Positions 45,700 through 56,770 of a DNA stretch of 64,000 nucleotides are shown one piece after another. Made by a program: the position numbers and the translations under genes. Each line of letters opens with the position of its first letter. Positions within the stretch are counted from its first letter, which is position 1. The DNA is taken from positions 66,953,548-67,017,547 of the forward strand of contig NC_087064.1 in the NCBI RefSeq assembly GCF_963678635.1, read 5' to 3'. Source of the DNA: Symsagittifera roscoffensis. Its lineage: Eukaryota > Xenacoelomorpha > Acoela > Convolutidae. Under the pieces are notes generated by a model that saw nothing but the letters and a program-made list of their open reading frames with translations, was not told the origin of the DNA and searched no databases.

Positions 45700-47081
45700 T
45701 GCTTCACGTCAAGTGGAAAATGCTAGTTCGGCACCTTCTATTGGATTTCGCACACCTAGTCCCCCTCTTTTGACAGGAAGTGAATACAAAACACGATCTG
45801 AGTGTGTGACACTAGAAGTTCCTAGTAAGCTTGGCAAAAAGTTTTCTTCCAACATTTTCTCGAGAGGAGCAAACAACTGCGACGTATCTTTGACTACTCT
45901 CTGGGCAAAATTCCATTCTCATTGCAGTGATCTTGTTAATCCAACTAAAGCAGCTTGAGGTTCTTTTTCTGCCACTTTGGACAACTCGCCAAGACAATCC
46001 AGCCATTCTTGGACCTTATTTAAAGTGAAACGAATTTTGCCTTTATCAGAGCCAATAAATCCGCCCAAATATCTTTCGAATCATCTGCATACCATGTTTG
46101 TAAATACTTATCTCGGTCTTTGAGTGATTCAATCAATGGCATCAATGAAACACCATAGAATAACATCGCTAGTGGATCACACTGTGTAGTGCCTTCACTA
46201 CTGAAAAGAAGTTCTGTCGTTCCTGCAACAATTAGCGGCGCATACCCTCTATAAGTGTAGAAAAGAAATCGTGAGCACCTTGGCCAAAGTATTCTAGCAT
46301 TCCATAGAGCCGTTTCCCTGTTCAATGCATTGAATGCATTTGAGGCATCCATCAATAGAAGACCATGTCCGTCCTCTTTGGTGCTATTAAACAACTCCTC
46401 CACTGCGTGTACAGCTCCTTCTATTCCTGCTTTCACACCACAAGCTAGTTGTTGAGATCCACAGGTTTCTTCGAGATCTTTTTTGGTCGCTTCGGCCATA
46501 CATTTACACATTATTCTTCGCAAACACTCACCTATGCCAATGGGTCTAACTCCGGGGCACTTGTCCAAAGCGATCAGACGATCTGACATCAATGCTCGTA
46601 TTTGGTTCCATGGAATAATTTCGTTAGCTATCTTTGTGATCAGCGCTGCCACTACGTCTCACAAAGCCGAATTATGTCCACCAAATCGAAGAAATGCGTC
46701 TTTCCAGTGTTCCGAATCTGTTCCTGAAGGTCCGGCTCCACCGTGCATTGACCTCGCAAATTTTTCTATATAAGAAGAAGTGATGGTTACTGTTTCTAAC
46801 TCAGGCAAGCTGTCTATTTGTATTCTTGCTTCTTCTTTTGACTGTTTTGCTACGGGATGTTTTTCTTTCAGAATGTCAATGACTAATTTTCTTGTTTTTG
46901 TTGTGGAATCAATAACTTCGTCATTTGGATGGAGCAAACCTCCGCCAGATCTGCTTGTCAGCCAACGCATGGCAGACCGAACTTTCCCTTCCATCATCAT
47001 TCGTGCAAAAACCACTGCGGTGTGCTCGTCTTCAGATCTATTTTTTTTTTCAAAGTTTTCCTCGGTTGTTTTTGTGAACAT
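45700..47081 (-). pseudogene. Reverse transcriptase domain, RLE element B
   Basis: The pieces 47081-46659, 46652-46020 and 46006-45812 cover the RT region. Motifs A (DASNAFN), B (SSEGTTQCDPLAM, with Gly changed to Cys next to the Asp) and C (YADD) are present. Directly after YADD about 180 bp are deleted, fusing the catalytic box to the downstream motif. The stop separating 46659 and 46652 is a TGA not present in A. The TGAs near 45930 and 45708 are shared with A. Confidence 0.75.
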
Positions 47082-47359
47082 CGTTTGGCTTCTTGTAGTA
47101 GAATATTGAACTTACTATTTTCCCAGTCTTCAAGTCGTCTTCCTATCAAAGCTCTCACATCACGTGTGGTTTTAATCATTGGGTCCCGCTGTAAGATTAA
47201 TCGGCTGATTACAAGAAGTCGTTCTGAACATTTGTTTTGGTTCAATCGGCAGACTTCTTTCGTTAAAAGATCAACGTATTTACGGCCAATGTTTCCCCCG
47301 GGAATAAAACCAGTTTGCCTTGGAGGTTCACACTCACAGTCCATCTGTTCCCCATTCAA
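46997..47359 (-). pseudogene. Pre-RT region, RLE element B
   Basis: The frame NGEQMDCECEPPRQTGF through IGRRLEDWENSKFNILLQ to KTLKKKIDL is the linker before RT. Much of it is deleted in copy A, so B shows the more complete arrangement. The helical, charged wording fits the DNA-binding linker of such elements, but no motif is diagnostic. Confidence 0.55.
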
Positions 47360-47860
47360 TTTCTTGAACTTCCTTAGATATGTCGAGAGACCCTACAAAG
47401 GCGTCAAACAAACAGTTTGTGATGTTTTCTGTAATGGGTACGACAGGATAATGGTCTTGCTCGCTGAGGGTCATAACACGAAGCTGTTGAGTCGCCCCAG
47501 TATGTTACTCTTCATTTTCTATTTGGTCTTCGGTTTCGTTGTATGAATCCTCTTGTTCATCGTCACTAACTCTCTGCGACGCAGAAACGGAGTCCTCATT
47601 TGGATTTTCTTCCGAGTGATCACGAAAACCAAAATAAGACGGCGGTCTTATCAATCTGTCGCTTCTCCTCATCATTTCGTGTCGGGGTTGACAAACTCCT
47701 GAATAGTTGCAATAGTTGCGATTGTTGCAGTAGTTACAATAGTTGCAATTGTTACAATAGTTGCAATAGTTGCAATATTTGCAATAGTTGCAATAGTTGT
47801 CAATGTTTTTGTGGTTGTTGTTGTTTTGTTTTTTTTCCTTTTCTTTTCTTGTTTAACAAG
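47360..47860 (-). pseudogene. N-terminal ORF, RLE element B, with nonsense mutation
   Basis: Same frame as 42024-42548 in A, but GAG-TTA has become GAG-TAA at about 47506-47511, cutting the acidic region. The Asn/Tyr/Cys repeat (47700-47810) has a different unit number from A. Confidence 0.6.
47700..47810. repeat. GTTGCAATA 9-bp repeat in element B
   Basis: Counterpart of 42397-42500, with unit gain and loss between copies. Confidence 0.85.
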
Positions 47861-48049
47861 ACACGTGCTAAAGCTCGTTGAATTTTGGTTTAGTTTTCAA
47901 TGTTCAAAAAAACGAGCGTACTTGTTGAGCAATATTGACAAAAAATCAAACGCGCACAAACTCGGTCAAAATTGGATATTGAACCAAAAAATTAAGTCAA
48001 AATCCAATTGAAAAACAAGCACAGACGATTATAATTAAAAGAAGAATAG

Positions 48050-48415
48050 CCGGTTGCTGAGCAAGAAGCACAAAATATTCTGACCACCTTCTTTAAATAA
48101 AAATTTTTTTCGTGTTTTTTTTTCAAAATATGCAAGTAATATTTATGTTCAGCAAGAAGCACAGAATATTCTGACCACCTTCTTTAAATATCAAAAACAT
48201 TCACTATATATATTGAGCAAGAAGCACAGAATATTCTGACCACCTTCTTTAAATAACAAAAACTTTTTTTCGTGCTTTTTTTTCAAAATATGCAAGTAAT
48301 ATATATGCTCAGCAAGAAGCACAGAATATTCTGACCACCTTCTTTAAATATCAAAAACATTCACTATATATATTGAGCAAGAAGCACAGAATAACCTGAC
48401 CACCTTTAAAAATCA
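48050..48415. repeat. Leader repeat, about five units
   Basis: Units of GAGCAAGAAGCACAGAATATTCTGACC alternate with CACTATATATATTGA and TGCAAGTAATAT spacers. Each unit holds a palindrome AGAATATTCT. Repeated 5' monomers act as promoters in some non-LTR elements; here that is only a possibility. Confidence 0.85.
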
Positions 48416-49766
48416 AAAACATTTTTTTTCGTGTTTTTTTCTTCAAATAAGTGTTGTTTTTATTGCGCGTGGTGTAATCAATTGTTCTGAAAAACCTAAA
48501 TCTCGGTATATTTGATAGTCACTGTAAAATAAGTAAATCGAGCCACGGTTTTGTCGCAAAAATCAACAGAAATGGCCAGAAAATTTCCAACCACTTTTTC
48601 GCAAAACTGGGACAACTTTGAAGACCTTTGAAAAGATATATCAATCGACTCATTCCGATGCTTATTTGGGTTAAATTTTTTTGTTCAAAAACAAAATAAG
48701 CCTGCTTGCTCACCATATTCGCTCGAATTTATACCAAAAATAAAAAGTTTCAAACCGGTTTTTCTCGACACTGAGATGGCATCAGTCTGATCTATCAATC
48801 GACCCATTCCGATGACTATTGGTCGTATCTGATTCTGCGAAGAAAAAACTATAGCATATCCGAATACAAAAGTCCTCCTCATTTTTCAAATGGCCGGAAC
48901 AACAATGAATTTTCACCGTTGACAGCTTTGTTTTTATTAAAAAAAAACAAGGCTCAAAAAGAAATAAGTTTTTTAAAACTATCAAGAAACATTGTTCAAT
49001 ATAGCCAAAAAAAACTGTTGATAAAGTGCTAATGAATGCAAGGAAACCAAAAAAAATTAATTGATTGAATCAATTTTGACCTTTTGTCTACTTTTGAATT
49101 TCGTAGAAAAAAACAATTAGCGCTCCAAACTCATAGTTTTTCAAGATACTTTGATGATTGGTACTTTTTTCATAAAATAACCCAGTTTAAGAACACTGAA
49201 TAAATAGATATTTTTTTCATTTAGAAAGCGAAAAATTGATATTCGTTTTCAAAAAGATTTGAATTCAATTTGTTTGCGCTAACTAAGTGTTTATAAGTGA
49301 AGAGCGGCGTATTTTGCCTTGAATAAAAAATTAACTTGCAAAGAAATCGAAAGGCAAATTTCCAAAAGTCAGTCTTTGGCGTGATCAAACTTTAAGACTT
49401 GATGTTATTAAAAAAAACGGGAATTAGTCATCAAGACCTAAGTTAAGTGTCCTCACATCATTCATTGACACCAGTTCACTTATTTTAACACATAAACAGA
49501 TATGGTTTTTTCTCACCATATGCCAAAGAATACAGTAACTTTTTCATTCACAGTGTCCGATTATTTGAAAACACTGACATGCGGACTAGTTAAGCCATGA
49601 CAACATATTTCGTTTTTAAATTTAACTTTGCAAGACTCTTTGTTACACTAAAGCATGAATGAGTATTTGAGGCAGAGTTGAAATTAAATGGACCAGTCTA
49701 CTTTTTCGAAATCGTTTTTGAGAACGATTCAATCTTTTGTTTGGCATTGTGAATGGAACTCCTAAA

Positions 49767-51422
49767 AATGGGACATTTAAGTCTTGTAACAAAAAATGAA
49801 AGGAGGGAAGGGAACAAGAAATAGCATTCAAATACCTTGAGCAAAAACCTAGACTTTTTTCTGAAAAACAAAACACATAGCCAACAGATAGTTGGAAAAA
49901 AGACATTGAACGCAAATAAACCGAAAAAAATACTACTTCTTTATGAAAAAGTGTTAACTATCGAATTGTGAAGAAAAAATGTATGGCGCTAAAATTTAAA
50001 ACAATTCATTGATAAAATTAGCCTCTTTTCTCTCCCTCTACCTCACACGAGCATCATTTTTATAGTCTAACGAGCGGTTTTTCAAGGTTGATTATGAAGA
50101 CCAAATCTGTTTTTTATGGCCTAATCAGTCTGCTTGTCAATTTTCATGACAATCGGAGGCTTTTTCTCCTTTTTCTTCACAAGAGAAATTTTACAGGTGA
50201 AATTTTGTTCACATAAGCGGATTGTTGCAAAAATTGGTAGAAAAGTGGATCAATAGGTAAATTTTTTACTTCGCTGGGACAACTGATAAATAAAACCATT
50301 TTTGAAATTAGAAATTGATGCCGTTTTTCGTTAATTTCTGCCGTTCGCTTTTCGATAGTGAAGTTTGTTTTCCTTTGAACAATAGGGAAAAATGAGATTA
50401 GAAAGAAATGAAAAGTAAATGAGCCTGAACAAATTTTAAGATTTTTCCTGAAAAAATACAAAAAAACCATCATAACCTGTATAAATGTCTGAACTACGTT
50501 CATCGACTCTTAAAGACCACACGACATCCATTGGTGTCATCAATTCGTCCATTGACACTGATTCGCAGAACTGTCCTCACAGACATCGATTTTTTGTCGT
50601 CACAGAGACTTAGCTAATGATTAAATGTGCACTAAATTCTCAACTTTGCATTATTTTGTTAATAGCTAGGGATTTAATATGAGTTCTTCGAGCAAAAACA
50701 CTAACTTTGTTCATTACCCCGCCGAAAACAGAAACTTGGGCAACAAAGCCTAAATTTTTTGTTCAACAAACAAAACATTTAGGCTTATCAGCTTCAATTA
50801 TCTTCTTTTTTTTTTCTACGGCAGGGGATTTCTATTCATCTGGGCTGCTGTGAGTATCTGTTGAGAGAGCGTAAGAAAGTCGCGAGAATCTGTCACAAAA
50901 TCAAGTAAGAACACCAGATAAAGATGCAGTAAAATCATGTCAAAACACGTCTCGACTTTGCCTCGGCAGGACTTTACAGCATTTTTTTCTCATCTCGACT
51001 CGAACTTTAACATAGACAAATGCACTTGACTCGAACTCAAAATATATGGAAATTGAAAGAAAAAATGGTTTGCTGCATTGAGAAACTGTGCGATAGAATA
51101 AACAAATGTTTCACATGTCAATTCTTTTCATAAAATATAGTCTTTTAAATTTGGAAATTTAGAAAATTAATTTGTAGCAAATTGATACTTTTACGCGATT
51201 GGAGCATCATTTTTAATATCCAAAGCAAGTCAAGAAGCATTAGATAAGTCTAAAACGTTAAAGTACTGAGTTTGCACGTCAACGCCTACTTAAGTATTAT
51301 GTACAACAAATATAGCTTTACATTCTATTAGGCATTTTTATACAGTTAGAATGAAAAAGCTAACTTGACCGGACGCACACTAACATCTGCAATAATTTCA
51401 ATTTCAATTACATACTTTTAAG
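49767..51422. other. Non-coding spacer
   Basis: There is no gene or repeat that I recognise. The 3' untranslated region of the desaturase lies at its right end. Confidence 0.45.
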
Positions 51423-51965
51423 TTATCTAGGGTCTTTAAGGGCAAACAGGTCGCCTGTCTTTTTCAGATGGACCAGAGTCCTCTTCAGAACTTCGATCGA
51501 CCCGCATTCGTCGTAATGCACGTTATGTTGCTTGCACACGTCTTTAATACGATACGAGATCTCACGAAGTCGGTTCCTCGGCGCTCTGGGAAAACAGTGG
51601 TGTTCAATGTGGAAATTCAAACCCCCGTGCCAGAAATCAAGCCAGACGGGGTTGACGATATTGATGTTTGTCAACACCTGCTTGCGGTACCAGTCGGTGA
51701 TGATTTGGTCTCGGTCGTTGAACTCCTTCGAGTAGTGATTGGACAGGAGCTGGACGTGAAGGATTCCCTGAAGGGTCTGGGCCCAGAAGTAGAAGAAGAC
51801 GAGTTGTTCCCAGGTGGGTATTAAGGAGAGGAGAGTGATTAGCCAAGTGAGGTGTAGCAAGAGACCCGCCCACTCATACCATCGCTTTTCCAGGTGGAAA
51901 CTGTCGATGATGATGGATGTTCGGCCCAGTAGCATACACACTGGGATGAACGTGATATGTTGAAT
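51423..51965 (-). CDS. Front-end fatty acid desaturase, terminal exon
   Basis: The minus-strand exon starts after a GATTACAG acceptor, in phase 0, and codes 180 residues to a TAA. It begins IQHITFIPVCMLLGRTS, followed by membrane segments (WAGLLLHLTWLITLLSLI; LVFFYFWAQTLQGILHVQLL) and the third histidine box in HGGLNFHIEHHCFPRAPR. Front-end desaturases insert a double bond between an existing one and the carboxyl end of a fatty acyl chain, in the endoplasmic reticulum with cytochrome b5. The box is HxxHH, where the family normally has QxxHH. No stops or shifts, so the gene looks functional. A sphingolipid desaturase is the main alternative. Confidence 0.85.
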   Translation of the reverse strand: MQHITFIPVCMLLGRTSIIIDSFHLEKRWYEWAGLLLHLTWLITLLSLIPTWEQLVFFYFWAQTLQGILHVQLLSNHYSKEFNDRDQIITDWYRKQVLTNINIVNPVWLDFWHGGLNFHIEHHCFPRAPRNRLREISYRIKDVCKQHNVHYDECGSIEVLKRTLVHLKKTGDLFALKDPR

Positions 51966-52094
51966 CTGTAATCAACAACGCAATTTTTATATGAATGTAT
52001 TAGGTTTCATATGATTTTATTATCATCTTCAAAAACCTGTTTTTCTTCTTCATCAAAAAAGTCAGTTCGAGTAAAATGAGCCGACAATTTTTTA

Positions 52095-52566
52095 TTGTTC
52101 CGACTTTCGATACGAAAGTAACGGAATATTTGTGCTCGGGGTGGGTTTTTTTTTCTTCAGACAAATTTCGACTTTTTAACTAGCCATTTTTGACGGAATT
52201 TTTTTATATCATTCGAAAGCCATTGTTATCCTGAACTTAAATTTGAAAAGATATTTCACTTGTGATTATTTTTCGTAAAATTATGAGGGTTTAAAGATTC
52301 CCATTTTGACCAATTTGGGACAATTAACGCGCGATATAATTCGCGCTATTAACGCGTAAGCGGAGATTTAATCCGTCTTAAAATCGTTCCTTTTTTACTT
52401 AATATGGCGTGTGGGGGTTGGTTTTCATAAAAAATTTCAAATTTTAGAAAAAAAATTTCATTTTTTTTATTGCGTTTAATTTTTTTAATGTTTTTACTGC
52501 TGCTCAATAAACCTTTAAAGGCAGTCGGAACATTCAGGGCTTTGCCCTGATACGAGCAGTCTTGTT
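52095..52566 (-). repeat. Structured repeat in desaturase intron (E), internally shortened
   Basis: It begins TTGTTCCGACTTTCGATACG and ends GATACGAGCAGTCTTGTT in plus orientation, so it is reversed relative to the array. About 70 bases are missing at 52390 compared with 53647-54169. It lies in a segment duplicated at 53497. Confidence 0.92.
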
Positions 52567-52820
52567 TAACTTAGAGTAGAGCCAAAGAAATTAAAATCCG
52601 TATGGAATATGTAAAGAGAATAGTTAATTCAACGGTGCAAAATTACGAAGTTTTATGAAGGAGTTTTTTTAGGCTAGTTTTTTTGTTTTCAAGAAACGTC
52701 CTAAAACTTGAGCACAACAATTTTTGATTTTTTTGCAGTTTGATTTTGATTTATTTTTTAGTTCAATTCACTTTCCCTTGCTAAAAGGAAGACAAAGTAC
52801 GCGCTCCAATTAGAAAATAC

Positions 52821-53371
52821 AACAAGACTGCTCGTATCAGGGCAGAGCCCTGAATGCTCCGACTGACTTTTAAGGTTTATGGAGCAGCAGTAACATAAAA
52901 AATTTAAATGTAATAAAATAAAATGAAAAAAAAAATTCTTAAATTTGAAATTTTTTTTTAATGAAATCATCCCCCCACACGCCATACAAAATACAAAAGA
53001 ATACTTTTCGCTCATTGTAATAAATCATTTCATAAATAGCACAGAAGGCAAATGAGCTTCTTTCAACCAATTTGGAACGATTTCTAAGGCGGATTAAATC
53101 TCCGCTTACGCGTTATTAGCGCGAAATATATCGCGCGTTAATTGTCCCAAATTGGCTAAAATGGCAATCTTTAAACCCCCATAACTTTACGAAAAATGAT
53201 CACTGGTGAAATATCGTTTCAAATTTGAGCTCATAACACCAATACTTTTCGAATGATATTAAAAAATTCCGTCAAAAATGGCTAGTTAAAAAGTCGAAAT
53301 TTGTCTCAAGAAAAAAAAACCCACCCCGAGCACAAATATTCCGTTACTTTCGTATCGAAAGTCGGAACAAT
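52821..53371 (+). repeat. Structured repeat in desaturase intron (F), full copy
   Basis: A complete representative of about 550 bp. Start AACAAGACTGCTCGTATCAG with a CAGGGC-AGA-GCCCTG hairpin; GTTCCGACTG within 30 bases; CATCCCCCCACACGCCATA; a central palindrome (53105-53140, GCGCGAAATATATCGCGCG); end CTTTCG-TAT-CGAAAG hairpin and GTCGGAACAA. No coding frame, no terminal inverted repeat, but the near-terminal TTCCGACT occurs in inverted form at both ends. Confidence 0.93.
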
Positions 53372-53496
53372 AAACGCGAAGAAGTTTTAGTGACATTTGT
53401 TCGAATTCTCAGATTTTTGTGGATTTAAATTTTCAGATTACTTAGCGGAATAGACCCACCGTATTGACAAATTTTCTGTACTTGGTTTAGTTTTGT

Positions 53497-53646
53497 GATG
53501 AACGTGATATGTTGAATCTGTAATCAACAACGCAATTTTTATATGAATGTATTAGGTTTCATATGATTTTATTATCATCTTCAAAAACCTGTTTTTCTTC
53601 TTCATCAAAAAAGTCAGTTCGAGTAAAATGAGCCGACAATTTTTTA
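53497..53646 (-). repeat. Duplicated desaturase exon edge and acceptor (decoy)
   Basis: This is an almost exact copy of 51945-52094: the first 21 coding bases of the terminal exon, the GATTACAG acceptor and about 130 bases of intron, followed by the same structured repeat. The copy lies inside the intron. Confidence 0.9.
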
Positions 53647-54169
53647 TTGTTCCGACTTTCGATACGAAAGTAACGGAATATTTGTGCTCGGGGTGGGTTT
53701 TTTTTTCTTCAGACAAATTTCGACTTTTCAACTAGCCATTTTTTTATATCATTCGAAAGCCATTGTTATCCTGAACTTAAATTTGAAAAGATACTTCACC
53801 TGTGATTATTTTTCGTAAAATTATGAGGGTTTAAAGATTCCCATTTTGACCAATTTGGGACAATTAACGCGCGATATAATTCGCGCTATTAACCCGTAAG
53901 CGGAGATTTAATCCGTCTTATAAATCGTTCCAAATTGGTTAAACGAAGCTTATTTGCCATAATTGATTTGTTACAAGGAACGAAATCTATCTTTTTGTAC
54001 TTTATATGGCGTGTGGGGGATAATTTTCATAAAAATTTTCAATTTTTAGAAAAAAAAATTTTCATTTTATTTTGTTTCATTTAATTTTTTATGTTATTAC
54101 TGCTGCTCCATAAACCTTAAAAGGCAGTTGGAACATTCAGGGCTTCGCCCTGATACAAGTAGTCTTGTT
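53647..54169 (-). repeat. Structured repeat in desaturase intron (G)
   Basis: Reversed orientation, as E, and duplicated with it. It keeps the middle that E lost. The hairpin CAGGGC-TTC-GCCCTG is perfect. Confidence 0.92.
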
Positions 54170-54441
54170 ATTAAACTGTACGATTAAACTGTTTTTAAAA
54201 ATTCAGAGCGGAAAAATTTGACGATTGCTTATTAATATAACAAGCAGTCATAAGCAAAACGAAGTAAGAAAAGTGAGGGTAAACGCACTCAAAAAACTGA
54301 ATAAAGACCGATTGTTTTGAGCGTGAACCTTTTTTGAGACCTTTTCATGGAAAAAAAGTAAAAAATCACCCGATTAAATAACTTCCTTCATTGACATTAA
54401 AAAGGTGTATGAGCTAAAAATGTAATATGCGTGTGGCGTAC

Positions 54442-54620
54442 CTTGATTAGTATGTAGTTGAGTTTGGGTCGGGTGGCGCGGAAGAAGGGAAACAGTTTGG
54501 GCGACTGAGCCCACACCTCCTCCTTCATCTGGGGGTCGAAGAAGTTATTGGCAAAGTCCACTATACATGTCAGTGCGTGGTGATACATGTGCTCATCTTT
54601 CCACCACGACGCAGAAATTC
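54442..54620 (-). CDS. Front-end fatty acid desaturase, penultimate exon
   Basis: The 179-base exon has TTTTTTCAG acceptor and AAG|GTACGC donor on the minus strand, joining in phase 0 to 51965. It encodes ISASWWKDEHMYHHALTCIV, which holds the second histidine box (HMYHH, preceded by WWK), then PQMKEEVWAQSPKLFPFFRA, a common loop in this family. Upstream exons, including the cytochrome b5 domain and first histidine box, are not seen up to the window end and may lie beyond 64000. The intron is 2,476 bp and holds three repeats. Confidence 0.82.
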
Positions 54621-56306
54621 CTGAAAAAAGAGACGATCGTTTATTGAAAGAAGAGGAAGAATATATTTCATATAAGCAATTAATTTTCAAATTAACCTTG
54701 TTATTCATACATGTTAAAGAAAATTTTGCTTGAAAAGGGACATTTAACTATTCTATTCGTGAGAATCAACTTAGTTGTTTAAATTATTCCTTTAATGTGC
54801 TTCATTCAAATCAATAAAAACAATTTACACTTTCTCGGTAATAGCTATAATGCATAATGTACTTAAGTTATATTTGTTGTTATCAACATTGAGGACTCCA
54901 TGTGTTCTTTTTTATTTACAGAAAGAGAAGAGCTAATTCATCCCAGCAATAAGTTTATGAACTAATATAATTATTTCAAACACAATAATATTTTTTGCTG
55001 GCTCAATATTTATTTGCGCCGGCAATTTGCGTATTTGTTGAAACCAGATGCGGATCTGAGATTTTCTCAAATGGGGCGGGGTTCTAAAAATATCAAACAT
55101 TTTGTCGACTCTAGCTGCTAATGAGTCATACGCCAGGGAAAAGTCATGCGACTGGTAAATATTGTCTAATTGCCCCCACTCCCCGCCCTCAAGCAAATAG
55201 TGTCAGTCCGAATTGAACGGAAGACATTTTACATTGATCAAGTGAGCTTTTCTTTTCGGAAAAATTGTTGATGAAAAAATTGTTGATGAACGTGAAAAAA
55301 TTGTTGATGAACGTGAAAAAATTTTAAATACTATCTCCTCTTAAAAAATAAACAAAAAACCACGCGAACTCTGTCTGTGTGTATTCCCTGTACATTGTCA
55401 CTTAGGCAAATTATTTTTTTCACGCCTTAAGCAAAGATTTTCAAAATGTTTGCAAGTAACATATGCGCTTGTTTGCAACGAAGATTTTAAAAATTTATAG
55501 AGAAAAGTAATTTATATAGTTTTACTTTTCTTGTTCAAAAATGTTGGCTGGTTAAGTTAAAGCCAGTTGGTTAGTTAAAGAAACTTAGATAAAGAAAGTT
55601 AAAGAATCCAATAGCAGTTACAACAAATCGATCCGTTGGTAACGCGCACATATAAAAACACCTCACTGTCAAGGCGCAAAAAGGGAAATTTTTTCACGCA
55701 ACTCCTACCCACTTTTTATTTCACAATTTTGAGAGGATTATTGCAGATTTCCATCCATATCAGTAAAACTGCGCTTTTTTATTCTTTGTATCGGATAAAA
55801 AACCTCATTTTTCTTCGCATCTCAACTTTCTGTTCCATCCTATTTGCTCCATTCCGTTCCGTTCTGTTCCATTTCGTCCTATGGTAAAATTTTTAATGGA
55901 TTAGATAGGAGTTGAGTTGAACTCTCTTAATTAATAAAAATTTTCAACAAAAATCATGCTGCTAGCACAACACACCCATAAACCCATTTGTTGCAATAAA
56001 CCTATTGAATTGATCGAGCAGAACAAAATCTCCGGGTTCCTCAGAAATTGTAGTTTCATCGATGCAAAGAACCCAATTTTAAATAAATAAGTTCAAGAAA
56101 AAACAAATTTTAAGAGTTCCGAAAGAAATTTGAAATCAATGCGACCTATATAAGAATGTTCAGTTCACTACATTCATCGACTTTTCAAAAAGAGTGGACT
56201 TTCTCTAGAACATTATGCAACTTTTGAAGAAAAAAAATACGTCGCTGAGTTTTTAAAAAATGAGTGATCGAGTAACACCTTTTACGTAAAACTAAACCAA
56301 GTACAG
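54621..56306. other. Intron or spacer without recognised features
   Basis: On the minus strand it lies upstream of the desaturase exon and is presumably intron. It holds a three-unit repeat of ATTGTTGATGAACGTGAAAAA at 55263-55324. The frame 54933-55196 has no domain I can name. Confidence 0.45.
55263..55324. repeat. 21-bp triplicate repeat
   Basis: Three units of ATTGTTGATGAACGTGAAAAA, the first lacking six bases. Confidence 0.85.
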
Positions 56307-56770
56307 ACAAGACTGCTCGTATCAGGGCGAAGCCCTGAATGTTCCGACTGCCGTTTGAGGTTTCATAAGCAGTAATAACAAAAAGAATTTGAACATAATA
56401 AAATAAAATGAAATTTTTTTTTTTTAAATATGATTTTTTAAATTAAAATCATCCCCCCACACGCCATATTAAGTACAAAAGGATAGATTTCGCTGCTATT
56501 ATTATATCAATTATGGCATTTAAGCTTTCTTGAACCAATTTGGAACGTTAATGCGGATTAAATCTACGCTTACGCGTTAATAGCGCGAAATATATCGCGC
56601 GTTAATTGTCCCAAATTGGTCAATCAAAATGGCAATCTTTAAACCCTCATAATTTTACTACGAAAAATGATCACAGGTGAAATATCTTTTCAAATTTAGG
56701 CACAGGACAACAATAGCTTTCGAATGATATAAAAAAATTCTATCAAAAATGGCTAGTTAAAAAGTCGAAT
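56307..56770 (+). repeat. Structured repeat (H), cut by BEL fragment
   Basis: It starts CAAGACTGCTCGTATCAGGG with a perfect CAGGGC-GAA-GCCCTG hairpin. It breaks off at AAAAGTCGAA, about 75 bases before its expected end, exactly where BEL/Pao integrase sequence begins. Confidence 0.9.

Larger units (their letters stand above)
44818..49766 (-). mobile_element. RLE-type non-LTR retrotransposon, copy B
   Basis: It lies head-to-tail with copy A and is about 97-98% identical. Its 5' end (49766) matches the 5' end of A (44815) at GGAACTCCTAAA, which defines the element start. Its 3' end is cut off within the endonuclease frame at a palindrome. About 180 bp of the RT gene are deleted (around 46068), but it retains about 250 bp that A lacks. 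Confidence 0.78.

Noticed and set aside
51468-51824. Plus-strand 118-codon frame overlapping the desaturase exon
   Set aside because: It is the antisense shadow of a well-supported coding exon.
54933-55196. 87-codon minus frame upstream of the desaturase exon
   Set aside because: It was considered as the next desaturase exon, but lacks a histidine box, membrane segments and splice borders in the right phase.
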